Assembly: GCF_003313335.1 (NCBI RefSeq)
Contig: NZ_QMHP01000005.1
Coordinates: forward strand, 292,191 to 356,190
Origin: Pedobacter zeaxanthinifaciens
GTDB lineage: Bacteria > Bacteroidota > Bacteroidia > Sphingobacteriales > Sphingobacteriaceae
Length of the DNA: 64,000 nucleotides
Direction of reading: 5' to 3'
In this document: positions 37,601-45,180 of the stretch, piece by piece
Layout: each line of letters starts with the position of its first letter
Position numbering within the stretch: position 1 is the first letter of the stretch
The notes under the pieces: model-generated
Told to the model about the DNA's origin: nothing
Databases searched by the model: none
The model's input: only the letters and a program-made list of their open reading frames with translations
Program-made: the position numbers and the translations under genes

Positions 37601-38336
37601 CCGAAGCAAGCGTTGATCGATCTGCGTCAAGCGTTAGCACAGGAGGTAAATTACCTGTGATACTGTTGATTGTAACTTGTTGCAAATTTGAAGCTCCACC
37701 AGTGAAGCCTAAAAAAGCAAGAATAGCCCTATTACCATTAAGTATGGTTGCGATGTTAGTTACGGTACGTGTATCAACTGTTACACCATCCCATGACATG
37801 GTGAGTTGCTTAGTGCTTGCAACCCATTTAATAATACAACTGTGATTCGCATTATCCTCAACATTTGAACCAAAACAAGTAGATGTTAACCAGGTTCCGT
37901 TGGAGATAAATGTCCAAAAATCGCCCGAGACACTACAAACGGGGTCGCCGGCATTTTGATAGGTATCATATCGGTATGCAATAGAGGAGGTGGGATTTCC
38001 TGTATTAGCAAGCTCTTTACTGGCATTATTATGCAAGGCGAAAAGGGTTCCATCTGCACCAGCATCACTTGCCCCCATGAACCACGATAAGTCTATTGTG
38101 AAATCGCTAGTAAAATCTAATTGAATTCTTGAATGAGCAAATCCCGTTTGAAAATTTATGGCTGGTGTTAAAGTTAACTTGCTAGTTGGCGAGGCTACCG
38201 ACGCAGAACCCGACAGCTTAAAATAAGTATTAAAATTTGGAGACGTTACAGTGGTAACCTGTGCATGAACAGGATTAATGAACAGTATTAAAAAAACAAC
38301 GCAAGTTGAGAAGAGCCATTTAATACGTAACCACAT
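34659..38336 (-). CDS. Secreted L-type lectin-like and DUF8202-type multidomain protein
   Basis: The 1225-residue product has a signal peptide (ending VHAQ). Residues 27-230 resemble bacterial L-type (legume-like) lectins: LTLTPAINFQTG, then FMGASDAGADGTLFALHN, AYRYDTYQN and KWVASTKQLTMSWDGV. A cadherin/Ig-like region follows, then two LamG-like plus 'YLATKYGI/YLAIKYGI ... NNDVFGIGRDD' modules as in the 2543-residue protein. The C-terminus is short, basic and not a T9SS sorting domain. Start is ATG at 38336, only 2 bp after the stop of the 880-residue gene, so translation is probably coupled. A carbohydrate-binding surface role is inferred. Confidence 0.84.
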   Translation of the reverse strand: MWLRIKWLFSTCVVFLILFINPVHAQVTTVTSPNFNTYFKLSGSASVASPTSKLTLTPAINFQTGFAHSRIQLDFTSDFTIDLSWFMGASDAGADGTLFALHNNASKELANTGNPTSSIAYRYDTYQNAGDPVCSVSGDFWTFISNGTWLTSTCFGSNVEDNANHSCIIKWVASTKQLTMSWDGVTVDTRTVTNIATILNGNRAILAFLGFTGGASNLQQVTINSITGNLPPVLTLDADRSTLASAVWNYKGVVERNVAAKINDSDLWGNSFANFSGGQRVTATITIPSALSSESLTALTLPSGVVATSSSSAGNSILTLSNIASNADIANAINAVRYTITSATDMASLNYSRNINIQLSDALGNSDLVTAELSMLSPGGVGVGYLGWFRGDNTSNTASVWKEQNSTNNATIDIGTPVLNTSTTDLLNFNGTYTMNSAIMNLPAALDVGGNGQPYSFFGVAKLKTTPGARVFSSEISNNLFGYHNGNENTIQINGTPSFLTLGSNNVIASTLNLNQFSLNRTAAEAIVQRKNGIQINSNASSDDNSWRVSLGGLGVSNDETSNVIIGEFISYNTDNTSNINRIESYLATKYGISRNDGTGLNYIASDNATTYWDATANSGSNNDVFGIGRDDATILHQRISKSANTDDFVILSTNNDFSARNTSANHTDIAQNLSFLMIGNDDGSANVQFTELETSIYNGRIGREWKVQKTNFSQTVNLEFTGWGSNSRRTVFLIKKNANSNFSSGTTQVGSLDANGRITGVTLSNNDFFTLALDQKAPGGVLNGLKLWYRADLGTSTTTHGATVSTWQNQMDGVNATAVGTPLFQSTASTVANFNPTVFLDNSDALERFNIGGTTPNQINSSIFAAGMPGLKSASISDIRTVLRSNSSELDFQMLVNTNNFVSFLDRQPSNLEVPSSVTWNEGELALVNGFIPSGSSALQYSKNGSSVVATSTATIDGGGKYDLLGGDNVSTRPFGRLADAIVYGINTLSSSEIGRINAYLAIKYGISLNDGTGASYLAGDGTTTYWDSSTNTGYNNDVFGIGRDDRSNLQQKQSISINATSSDLRFTIFLGDFTAGSFPVTNSGNSNSFSANNSYMLVGNDNASISSFVNNAETPVKTIYKLPREWKVQETGTVGTITIVVPVSAMPTGGLPSTLKQNYTLLVSNSSDFTNASVLPMTKVGTDFVVAVDFSNAQFFSFGYGDNIKYMRHGKSVKNGERNPMKF

Positions 38337-38338
38337 TT

Positions 38339-40981
38339 TTATTGATAATTTAAAGTGATATCGCCAACCCGCACTAACTTGCCATTAGTTGCAGAAAATG
38401 TAATTAGCAACACTGCCGTTGCTCCGGGCGTAACCCAACTTGCCATATTAGTAGCACTAAATGCTGTTTTTGCCCATGATGTGTTAGTGATGTTGGTTTG
38501 GCTGGCAAATGCAGTTGTACCACTGAGAAACCATTCAAAAGATGCGGAACATCCCGTATTGGCCAAATTATCAATTTGCACTGCATTGCTTGAATCCCAG
38601 CTTACAAAGTCGTTAGGCAGCGTTACTCTAACTGCAACCTGATAAGTCTGAGCAGTTGATGCGTCTCTACCTGTCCACTCGTAGTAGTTCATCCAATTAG
38701 GCGTTACAGTGGTTCTTGTATTATCGGCAATCATATCACCTACATTTGCAGTACCTGAAGGTGTTAATACTGCACCCGCATATTCAGCAGGAATAACCAT
38801 TTTTTTTGTGGCCACGTTTGTGGTCGCTAATCTTTGCCAAATTGTGCCGTTAAATTGATAAAGCCCTATTGCGTTTACATTTGCCGTCTTTGTTGATGCA
38901 GTACCAACTGCCGCGGTTACGTAAACAATAGTTCCTGCATCGGTATACGTCGCATCTTTCGCTTTAAGCTGATCACCAGTTAATCTTGGAAAAGTAACAC
39001 CATCAGCTACAGTAGCACTTCCAGGTTTTCCTTGAACATCTAACGTAGTTGCCGGAGTGATGGTAGATACACCTACAAAACCATTACTCCCTTTTACGAA
39101 AAGGGCGTTAGTATTGGCATTGTTAAATATTTTGTAGTCTCTACCTTTATTATCAAAGTTATTGATCGAATTATAAGCCCCCATTTCCCAAAAAGCTATT
39201 GGATCGGAAGAAGTACCGAGCTTTAATTTGGGGCCTACAGCATCCATTGGATCAATGCGGAACTGATTCGTAGTAGCAGTATTCAAAACCGTGATAACTC
39301 CTCCAACCCCGGAGCTAGATTGTACCATTTGGTTTCCACCTACGATTTGTAATTTTTCGGTTGGACTAGAAGTGCCTAAACCTATTCTTTTATTTAGCGC
39401 ATCTATACTAAATGTAGTTCCATCCACAGAAAACTGATTGACCACCTGCGTACCAGAAGGACTAAATGCCAAAGTTCTACTGCTAGGCATATCAACTGTA
39501 CGATTTCCCGTTAATGCATCATCTGCTGTATAAATACTATTTACTACTCCGGGGTCAGCGCCTACTACCAAATTTCCACCAGCGTCGAAACCTAGTAATT
39601 TGCTAGAGGCAATGGTACCAGAAGATGGCGCCAGATCAGCAGCAACGCCATTGACGGTGCTGGTAAGCTTGTTACTTGCCCCTGCAAGTGCATTGCTGTT
39701 GATGATATTTACCGAAGTGCCGGTAACACCGTTTACGGTAGTGCTCAAACTATTGGTGGAGGAACTGTTGCTTACACCAGTTACCATACTCACAGAAGTT
39801 CCAGTTACGCCGTTAACCGTCGTAGTTAGGCTGTTCGGAGAAGTCACTGTGTTACTTACCGAGGTAGCGGTAGGGTCAGCGCCCAAAACTAAATTTCCAC
39901 TAGAATCGAAACCTAGTAATTTGCTAGAGGCAATGGTGCCGGAAGATGGCGTTAGATCAGCAGCAACGCCATTGACAGTGCTTGTAAGCTTGTTACTTGC
40001 GCCTGCAAGTGCATTGCTGTTGATGATATTTACCGAAGTGCCCGTAACACCGTTTACGGTAGTGCTCATACTATTGGTGGAGGAACTGTTGCTTACCGAG
40101 GTAGCGGTAGGGTCAGCGCCTAAAACTAAATTTCCACTAGCGTCGAAACCTAGTAATTTGCTAGAGGCAATGGTACCAGAAGATGGCGTCAGATCAGCAG
40201 CAACGCCATTAACGGTGCTTGTGAGCTTGTTACTTGCGCCTGCAAGTGCATTGCTGTTGATGATATTTACCGAAGTGCCCGTAACACCGTTTACGGTAGT
40301 GCTCATACTATTGGTGGAGGAACTGTTGCTTACCGAGGTAGCGGTAGGGTCAGCGCCTAAAACTAAATTTCCACTAGCGTCGAAACCTAGTAATTTGCTA
40401 GAGGCAATGGTACCAGAAGATGGCGTCAGATCAGCAGCAACGCCATTAACGGTGCTTGTGAGCTTGTTACTTGCGCCTGCAAGTGCATTGCTGTTGATGA
40501 TATTTACCGAAGTGCCGGTAACACCGTTTACGGTAGTGCTTAAGCTATTGGTGGATGAACTGTTGCTTACACCAGTTACCATACTCACAGAAGTTCCAGT
40601 TACGCCGTTAACCGTCGTAGTTAGGCTGTTCGGAGAAGTCACTGTGTTGCTTACCGAGGTAGTTGAAAGAAGGCTGGAAAGTGTTCGCCGGTAGACATCG
40701 CCATTGGCATCCGTAGTAAGTACATCTACATTAGTTGTACTAATGCCCAATCCCTGTAGGCGAAGCTGGCCATCAACGTGTAGTTTGGTCTGAGGCATAC
40801 TCGTTCCAATACCTACATTCCCGCTGTTCTTATTAAATATGTTAACGCCAGAAATCGTCCACTTACTAGTGTCGATACTACTGAGCGTACCTTTATTATC
40901 GATAACTTTTATCTGTGCACTGGAACTAAAACCCAGCACACAGATAAAGAGTAGAAAAAATATCTCCTTTAAAAATTTCAC
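38339..40981 (-). CDS. Secreted fibre-like protein with 79-residue tandem repeats
   Basis: The 880-residue product starts with GTG at 40981, the only start that keeps the signal peptide (MKFLKEIFFLLFICVLGFSSSAQ). Next comes the IKVIDNKGTLSSIDTSKWTISG module shared with the protein at 33025. Then come near-identical repeats of 79 residues (SNSSSTNSMSTTVNGVTG ... LLGFDASGNLVLGADPT). The C-terminal half resembles tail-fibre shaft and tip domains, with a KPGSATVADGVTFPRLTGDQL segment and a final beta-sandwich (WTGRDASTAQTYQVAVRVTL). No T9SS sorting domain or membrane anchor is seen. Function unknown; likely surface fibre. Confidence 0.8.
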   Translation of the reverse strand: MKFLKEIFFLLFICVLGFSSSAQIKVIDNKGTLSSIDTSKWTISGVNIFNKNSGNVGIGTSMPQTKLHVDGQLRLQGLGISTTNVDVLTTDANGDVYRRTLSSLLSTTSVSNTVTSPNSLTTTVNGVTGTSVSMVTGVSNSSSTNSLSTTVNGVTGTSVNIINSNALAGASNKLTSTVNGVAADLTPSSGTIASSKLLGFDASGNLVLGADPTATSVSNSSSTNSMSTTVNGVTGTSVNIINSNALAGASNKLTSTVNGVAADLTPSSGTIASSKLLGFDASGNLVLGADPTATSVSNSSSTNSMSTTVNGVTGTSVNIINSNALAGASNKLTSTVNGVAADLTPSSGTIASSKLLGFDSSGNLVLGADPTATSVSNTVTSPNSLTTTVNGVTGTSVSMVTGVSNSSSTNSLSTTVNGVTGTSVNIINSNALAGASNKLTSTVNGVAADLAPSSGTIASSKLLGFDAGGNLVVGADPGVVNSIYTADDALTGNRTVDMPSSRTLAFSPSGTQVVNQFSVDGTTFSIDALNKRIGLGTSSPTEKLQIVGGNQMVQSSSGVGGVITVLNTATTNQFRIDPMDAVGPKLKLGTSSDPIAFWEMGAYNSINNFDNKGRDYKIFNNANTNALFVKGSNGFVGVSTITPATTLDVQGKPGSATVADGVTFPRLTGDQLKAKDATYTDAGTIVYVTAAVGTASTKTANVNAIGLYQFNGTIWQRLATTNVATKKMVIPAEYAGAVLTPSGTANVGDMIADNTRTTVTPNWMNYYEWTGRDASTAQTYQVAVRVTLPNDFVSWDSSNAVQIDNLANTGCSASFEWFLSGTTAFASQTNITNTSWAKTAFSATNMASWVTPGATAVLLITFSATNGKLVRVGDITLNYQ
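39600..40660 (-). repeat. 237-bp in-frame tandem repeats
   Basis: The anchor GAGGTAGCGGTAGGGTCAGC recurs at 39861, 40098 and 40335, exactly 237 bp (79 codons) apart, and diverged partial copies flank these. Central copies differ by only a few bases. Such identity invites slippage, so copy number may vary between strains. Confidence 0.92.
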
Positions 40982-41002
40982 GCTTTACGAAAAAAGTTGA
41001 AA

Positions 41003-41698
41003 TTATCTAATCCAATGAACTTCAATCACATCGCCTACAAAAACTACCCAGTCATTTGGAGGCGTTGAACTAGGCACAAGTGTTACATCTGATCCACTAA
41101 CGGTATAATCTTCGCCCGCCAGTAGTTTAGCGCCATTTCTATAAACAGATACTTTACTAACTACCGATGGCAACGTTGTTCCTGTAGTAGTGTATAAGGT
41201 TTGTCCAGCAGTTGCGGCAACAAACTTTTGTTGTCCAGCTTGCACCTGCAATAAGTCCGTAGCCATAATTTTCTTTGTCTCACCAGTTGCTTCGTCCCTA
41301 ATTAAAACTGTCCAGCCTGTACCTGTACCGCCGTGACTAGATGCATTAGTGGCGTTAAGAGATGGTAAGTCAGTAGTGACCAACTTTAGGCCGTCAAGTG
41401 CAAATGATTTTCCATTTACGTCAATAAAAGTATCGTCTGTTAAAGTACCACCTAACTGCCAAGTAGTAGTTGTTACATCATTGGTAGTGTTAGTGAGCAT
41501 GGTCACGCCATTCTTAGCTTGTAAATACTTGATTGTACCTTTGTTATCGATTACTCTAACAGAAGTTCCTGTTGTACCTGGTGCAGCATTGGCTTGCTTA
41601 GTTACATCACCGGTTGTTTGCTGCGCATTCGCAGTAGAGATTGCCAAAGTTAGCAGTGCTGCTGCTCCCAATGTTTTTAAGATAGAATTTTGTTTCAT
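41003..41698 (-). CDS. Small secreted protein with IDNKGT module
   Basis: The 231-residue product has a signal peptide (ending ANAQ, about residue 26) and then VRVIDNKGTIKYLQAKNGV, the same module as at the start of the 517- and 880-residue proteins. The rest is beta-rich and ends with SVYRNGAKLLAGEDYTVSG and GDVIEVHWIR, a pattern seen in small fibre-tip or carbohydrate-binding domains of phage fibres. It lies 21 bp before the 880-residue gene and 51 bp after the 269-residue gene. Function unknown; possibly a minor or tip subunit of the same surface structure. Confidence 0.75.
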   Translation of the reverse strand: MKQNSILKTLGAAALLTLAISTANAQQTTGDVTKQANAAPGTTGTSVRVIDNKGTIKYLQAKNGVTMLTNTTNDVTTTTWQLGGTLTDDTFIDVNGKSFALDGLKLVTTDLPSLNATNASSHGGTGTGWTVLIRDEATGETKKIMATDLLQVQAGQQKFVAATAGQTLYTTTGTTLPSVVSKVSVYRNGAKLLAGEDYTVSGSDVTLVPSSTPPNDWVVFVGDVIEVHWIR

Positions 41699-41749
41699 AG
41701 TTGAAATTTGATTTTTTTTTAAATATTTGATAATAAAGTGTTTGCTCGT

Positions 41750-42559
41750 TTATAAAAGTTGTACTATGCGTATTTCGTCGCCACTATAGGCTGCAATTTC
41801 TGCTTTAATGGTTTTTGCACCCACCACGGTAAATCCTATCATCACACCATTTCTGTACAGTAAAATTTTCTTTTCATCTATAATATTAGAGGGCGTATTG
41901 AATAGTTGCTGACCATTGGTTGCCACCACGTCCAATTGCTTTTGCATATTTTTCAAGTAACTATCGCCACTTATACGCTTTACCACTTGGTCGGTATTAC
42001 CAACTACCAATATGCTATCTCCAACACCACCACTATTAACGGTCCGCACCTTTAATTCGCCATTAACATCTAAAGCTGTAGTTGGGTTAGCGGTATTAAC
42101 ACCAATTTTACCATCGCTTAAAACTCTTAAAGCTTCAACATTATTGGTTTTAAATATTAAGGGCTTATTGTCGGTAGTGCCAAGGAAATTTGTTGCAGGA
42201 TTAGTACCGGAGTTACCGTTTAAACTCCAAAAGGAGCTAAAAGGAGAATTATTTTCCAAACGTACCCATCTTAAACCATCAGAATAGTAAACACCGGGAC
42301 TAACAGCGGTTGTACCCGCACCACTGGAAGCAGTGTTGTAAATAAATATACCGCGAACAAAAGCGGTCAATGGCGAAGCGCTGTCGGTAGAAGTTAAAGC
42401 TACACGTGGAAGTAACAAGCCTTTGTTATCGGCTTCCAGCTCAAGGATAGTGTTAGAGTTGATTACTGTAGGATTGGATCCAATCTTTACCTGTGCAGTT
42501 ACAGATAAAAAGGAGGTCAAACTAACAGCAACAACAACTAGGCATTTAACTAGTTTCAT
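41750..42559 (-). CDS. Small secreted fibre-like protein, first gene of the surface-protein run
   Basis: The 269-residue product has a signal peptide (ending VTAQ, about residue 23). The segment ILELEADNKGLLLPRVALTS followed by GVYYSDGLRWVRL is shared with the 610- and 1801-residue proteins of the other operon. A 'NFLGTTDNKPLIFKTNNVEALRVLSDGKIGV' segment typical of fibre head regions follows. The C-terminus (KILLYRNGVMIGF ... SGDEIRIVQLL) resembles that of the 231-residue protein next to it. This links the two surface gene clusters. Function not known. Confidence 0.75.
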   Translation of the reverse strand: MKLVKCLVVVAVSLTSFLSVTAQVKIGSNPTVINSNTILELEADNKGLLLPRVALTSTDSASPLTAFVRGIFIYNTASSGAGTTAVSPGVYYSDGLRWVRLENNSPFSSFWSLNGNSGTNPATNFLGTTDNKPLIFKTNNVEALRVLSDGKIGVNTANPTTALDVNGELKVRTVNSGGVGDSILVVGNTDQVVKRISGDSYLKNMQKQLDVVATNGQQLFNTPSNIIDEKKILLYRNGVMIGFTVVGAKTIKAEIAAYSGDEIRIVQLL

Positions 42560-42965
42560 TGGTCAGAAGTATGTTTTTCAATAGGTGTTATTCAATCCAA
42601 AAGCAAATTGGGGCAGAAGAAAGCAAAACTTTCTAAAATTCTATCTTACAATAAGCTTTGAATTCGTATAGTAATTCTCTTTAAAATCTTATATACTTAA
42701 AACTCAACAAGTCAAGGGGAGATGTATACCTTTACAATGTTTATGTTTAAGCATCAGTTTTCAAAAGTTGTGCCACTTTAAAAAACCATCTTTTAGAAAG
42801 AAAATTAATACTTAACAAAGTTAATATCTTTTTTTAAGAAAAAAAAACCTCACTTGGGGAATAAATTTACCCGCCGCAATGGCAAAAAAAAGCGCTTAAT
42901 TTTCACTCAATAGCTGCTGGTTTTGAATAAAAACCTTAAATTAATGCAGCCGAAATATAGCTCTA
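42560..42965. other. Upstream region of the 42559-25363 gene run
   Basis: This 406-bp A/T-rich region has no convincing gene. It must hold the promoter of the six-gene run. I see no good TTTG/TAnnTTTG pair. On the minus strand at 42775-42760 there is TGGCAC, 5 bp, TTGAA, one base off the sigma-54 -24/-12 pattern. This lies about 200 bp before the start codon and is only a weak candidate. Confidence 0.4.
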
Positions 42966-43148
42966 TTACCTCTTTACCGTGATAACTCGACCTGTTACTA
43001 AAATGAAATGGTATATCCTATATAAGCCATCATCATCAATTTTTACCTCATCTACTATTCCCGTTTTACTGAAAGTATCCGTAACGAAATTGCCTTTTTT
43101 AATTTCGTTAAGTACATCTAAGGGCGTATCTTCATTTAATCTTATCAT
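42966..43148 (-). CDS. Small hypothetical protein (60 residues)
   Basis: The product MIRLNEDTPLDVLNEIKKG... is charged, with a balanced composition, no signal peptide and a beta-rich C-terminus (YRIYHFILVTGRVITVKR). The opposite strand has a similar-length frame with an unlikely Ser/Thr/Leu composition, so the minus-strand reading is preferred. It lies 63 bp after the ThuA-domain gene's neighbour region and may be transcribed alone. I do not recognise a family. Confidence 0.5.
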   Translation of the reverse strand: MIRLNEDTPLDVLNEIKKGNFVTDTFSKTGIVDEVKIDDDGLYRIYHFILVTGRVITVKR

Positions 43149-43211
43149 TGCCTTATCTAATTAAGCTAAAACTTTATTGAATAGCACTGTAAAAAAGCTA
43201 TTATTGATGGC

Positions 43212-43946
43212 TCATTTACCCATGGTCCATTCTATTGCATTTAGCAATTGCTGAAGAAATACCTCGTTAGTATAACTTTCCGGAGTATGTCCTAAACCTG
43301 TATAGAATACCCTTCCACCCTCAAAATGATGATACCAAACTATTGGGTGTGAACCATTCATTTTGGCTCCTTCATAAGAATTTTCATCCACTTGCATAAG
43401 CACTTTAACCTGCTTATTAAAAGATTTAAAATTGTACCACTCATCAGTATGTTGCCACTCTGAGGGTATTTTTTTCATTAACTGGCGATGAGTTTTTGTA
43501 GTAATTAGCTTTGCCGACTGCACTTTTGGATGGCTAACAAAATAAGCCCCAATTAACTTGCCGTACCATTCCCATTCATAACAAAAATCCGTAGCTGCGT
43601 GTATGCCCAGTAAACCACCACCATTATGGATATAATCAACAAGTGCTTGTTTTTGCTGTTCGTTAAATACATTAGAACCAGTTGGGTTTAAGAAAATAAT
43701 GGAACGATATCTACTTAAATTTTCTTTTGTAAAACTCAAAACACTTTCAGAAGTATCTACCTGAAATCCGTGTTCACTTCCAAGTTTTTGAATCGCAATA
43801 ATCCCGTTGCTAATGGATTTATGACGAAATCCTTTAGTTAAGGAAAAAATGAGTATTTTCTTATCTGCATTAAAAGTTGCCGCAATGGCATTGACTTTCG
43901 AAAGCAAAATAAGACTCAACGAAATGATAAAAAATGCCTTTTTCAT
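43212..43946 (-). CDS. ThuA-like domain secreted protein
   Basis: The 244-residue product has a signal peptide (about 1-22, ending VNAIAA) and a ThuA-like (trehalose-utilisation, glutamine amidotransferase-like) fold: [18 protein letters not shown], then a [11 protein letters not shown] strand, [19 protein letters not shown], and the C-terminal [26 protein letters not shown]. This family is common in Bacteroidota sugar or glycoside metabolism, and the activity is uncertain. Its ATG overlaps the stop of the VF530-family gene by four bases (ATGA), so the pair is co-transcribed and coupled, although one product is exported and the other stays in the cytoplasm. Confidence 0.87.
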   Translation of the reverse strand: MKKAFFIISLSLILLSKVNAIAATFNADKKILIFSLTKGFRHKSISNGIIAIQKLGSEHGFQVDTSESVLSFTKENLSRYRSIIFLNPTGSNVFNEQQKQALVDYIHNGGGLLGIHAATDFCYEWEWYGKLIGAYFVSHPKVQSAKLITTKTHRQLMKKIPSEWQHTDEWYNFKSFNKQVKVLMQVDENSYEGAKMNGSHPIVWYHHFEGGRVFYTGLGHTPESYTNEVFLQQLLNAIEWTMGK

Positions 43947-44170
43947 TTATTATAGAAAGTAGCTATGTATAACTGTTCCACTTGTTTTCTAGCCCAATCT
44001 TCCTTTCTTAAAAACCTTAAACTTGAGTTGATGCTGGGATCTTTAATAAAACAATTAAAGCGTAAAAGATAACCCAGCTCAGCCCAGCCGTAATGTTCTT
44101 GTAGCTGCGTGAGGATATGTGCTAACGTTTTACCATGCAAGGGATTATTTTTTTGCTCTGTAATGGACAT
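43943..44170 (-). CDS. VF530 family DNA-binding-like protein
   Basis: This 75-residue protein has the family core [22 protein letters not shown], then [33 protein letters not shown]530 (DUF2132) proteins are small helical proteins with a double-stranded-DNA-binding fold reported for the Vibrio member. I start at the ATG at 44170; the frame continues two codons up to a TTG that lies inside the -7 promoter box. It overlaps thuA-like by 4 bp. Confidence 0.88.
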   Translation of the reverse strand: MSITEQKNNPLHGKTLAHILTQLQEHYGWAELGYLLRFNCFIKDPSINSSLRFLRKEDWARKQVEQLYIATFYNK

Positions 44171-44173
44171 ACG

Positions 44174-44203
44174 CAAAGTTAAAAACCTTATGTTGAAAAC
44201 AAA
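44174..44203 (-). promoter_or_regulatory. Promoter of the VF530-ThuA pair, apparently leaderless
   Basis: TTTG (44203-44200), 18 bp, then TAACTTTG (44181-44174) on the minus strand, ending 3 nt before the ATG at 44170. With a start 3-5 nt past the box, the mRNA would begin at the AUG. Confidence 0.6.
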
Positions 44204-44320
44204 GCAGCGGTAAATGATAATCCAAGCACTGCTTAAAGACCGTGCTATTTTATAGCTGTAATAAATGAAGTAGAAAGTAATGCAACAACAGCGTTCCGCT
44301 CTTTAACGAATTTCTACTTA

Positions 44321-45025
44321 TTACTCTTGTACCAAATGAATAAATGCGTCTTTTTGGCTATCCAATGCCACATTTTTAGCGGCCAATGATCTGATTTCTC
44401 TGGCGTCTAATTTTCTTTTCTCACATTCTGTGATTAGGGAATTGATCATTGCAGCGCCTATTTCTCCCGAAGTATTAACCTTATTAGGTGCTACTAATTT
44501 TAAAATTGGGTATGAATAGGCTAAAAGTCGGAATAGGAAGAAAACGTTGTTTTGCTTGGGAATGGGTACAACAGTTCGAGTACGGAAGAAAAATACTTTT
44601 CTGAAAATGATTTTAGCTAAAGCCGCCTCCACCATGTGATTGATTTTACCGTAGCCGCTTTTGTTATCTTTACCATTATATTTCGATAAAAAGCTAAGCA
44701 CCATATTTGGATTCAGCACTAGCAAGCGAGATGTAAAACTTAATGCAGGCTCTATCTCAAATTTAGCGTACAATTCATTATCTAAACCTAGGGGAATGAT
44801 CCTGGCACAATAAAAGCATGCATGGTAACCAGTCAAAACATCTTCATATTCATCAAGTTCCAATAAATCCCCAACAATAAGCTCCTTTAATTTAGGATGT
44901 TTAACCCCTGCCGGCCATCTGCCGACACTTAGTACTTCACTAATAACTTGGCTTTCAAGACATTTTAATAATACACCCTGACCTACCAGCCCTTGTGCCC
45001 CTGTAATAATAACTTTCAACTTCAT
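44321..45025 (-). CDS. Atypical short-chain dehydrogenase / NAD(P)-binding epimerase-like protein
   Basis: The 234-residue protein begins with a Rossmann strand and glycine motif VIITGAQGLVGQG (TGAxGxxG, about residues 5-17) followed by a conserved acidic region (VGDLLELDEYEDVLTGYHACFYCA). The usual SDR YxxxK pair may be represented by SKYNGKDNKSGYGKINHMVE (YGKIN, about 145-150). It resembles the HTATIP2-like atypical SDR group. The reaction is unknown. It is monocistronic, with a palindrome at 45077-45092 upstream and a hairpin array beyond. Confidence 0.8.
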   Translation of the reverse strand: MKLKVIITGAQGLVGQGVLLKCLESQVISEVLSVGRWPAGVKHPKLKELIVGDLLELDEYEDVLTGYHACFYCARIIPLGLDNELYAKFEIEPALSFTSRLLVLNPNMVLSFLSKYNGKDNKSGYGKINHMVEAALAKIIFRKVFFFRTRTVVPIPKQNNVFFLFRLLAYSYPILKLVAPNKVNTSGEIGAAMINSLITECEKRKLDAREIRSLAAKNVALDSQKDAFIHLVQE

Positions 45026-45076
45026 AGGTGATTATATGCTTGAAGTAAATACTCTTTTAAAATAAGCTATAAGTGC

Positions 45077-45092
45077 CTAGTGTGTACACTAG
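45077..45092. promoter_or_regulatory. Palindrome upstream of the SDR gene
   Basis: CTAGTGTGTACACTAG is a perfect 7-bp inverted repeat with a 2-bp centre, 52-67 bp before the start codon at 45025. This is a plausible operator for a dimeric regulator; no regulator gene is adjacent. Confidence 0.4.
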
Positions 45093-45180
45093 CGCTAAAA
45101 CACGTAATTAGGATGATCTATCTCGAGAACGTCAATAAAAATCTATCAAAACTCATGGAAATACAGCGCTTTTGAATAGT

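Noticed and set aside
39600..40694. A 364-codon plus-strand frame opposite the 237-bp repeats
   Set aside because: It is the mirror of the repeats in the 880-residue gene, with the same 79-codon period and a low-complexity product.
42979..43164. A 61-codon plus-strand ORF
   Set aside because: It overlaps the minus-strand 60-codon ORF and has an unbalanced Ser/Thr/Leu-rich composition typical of an antisense reading.
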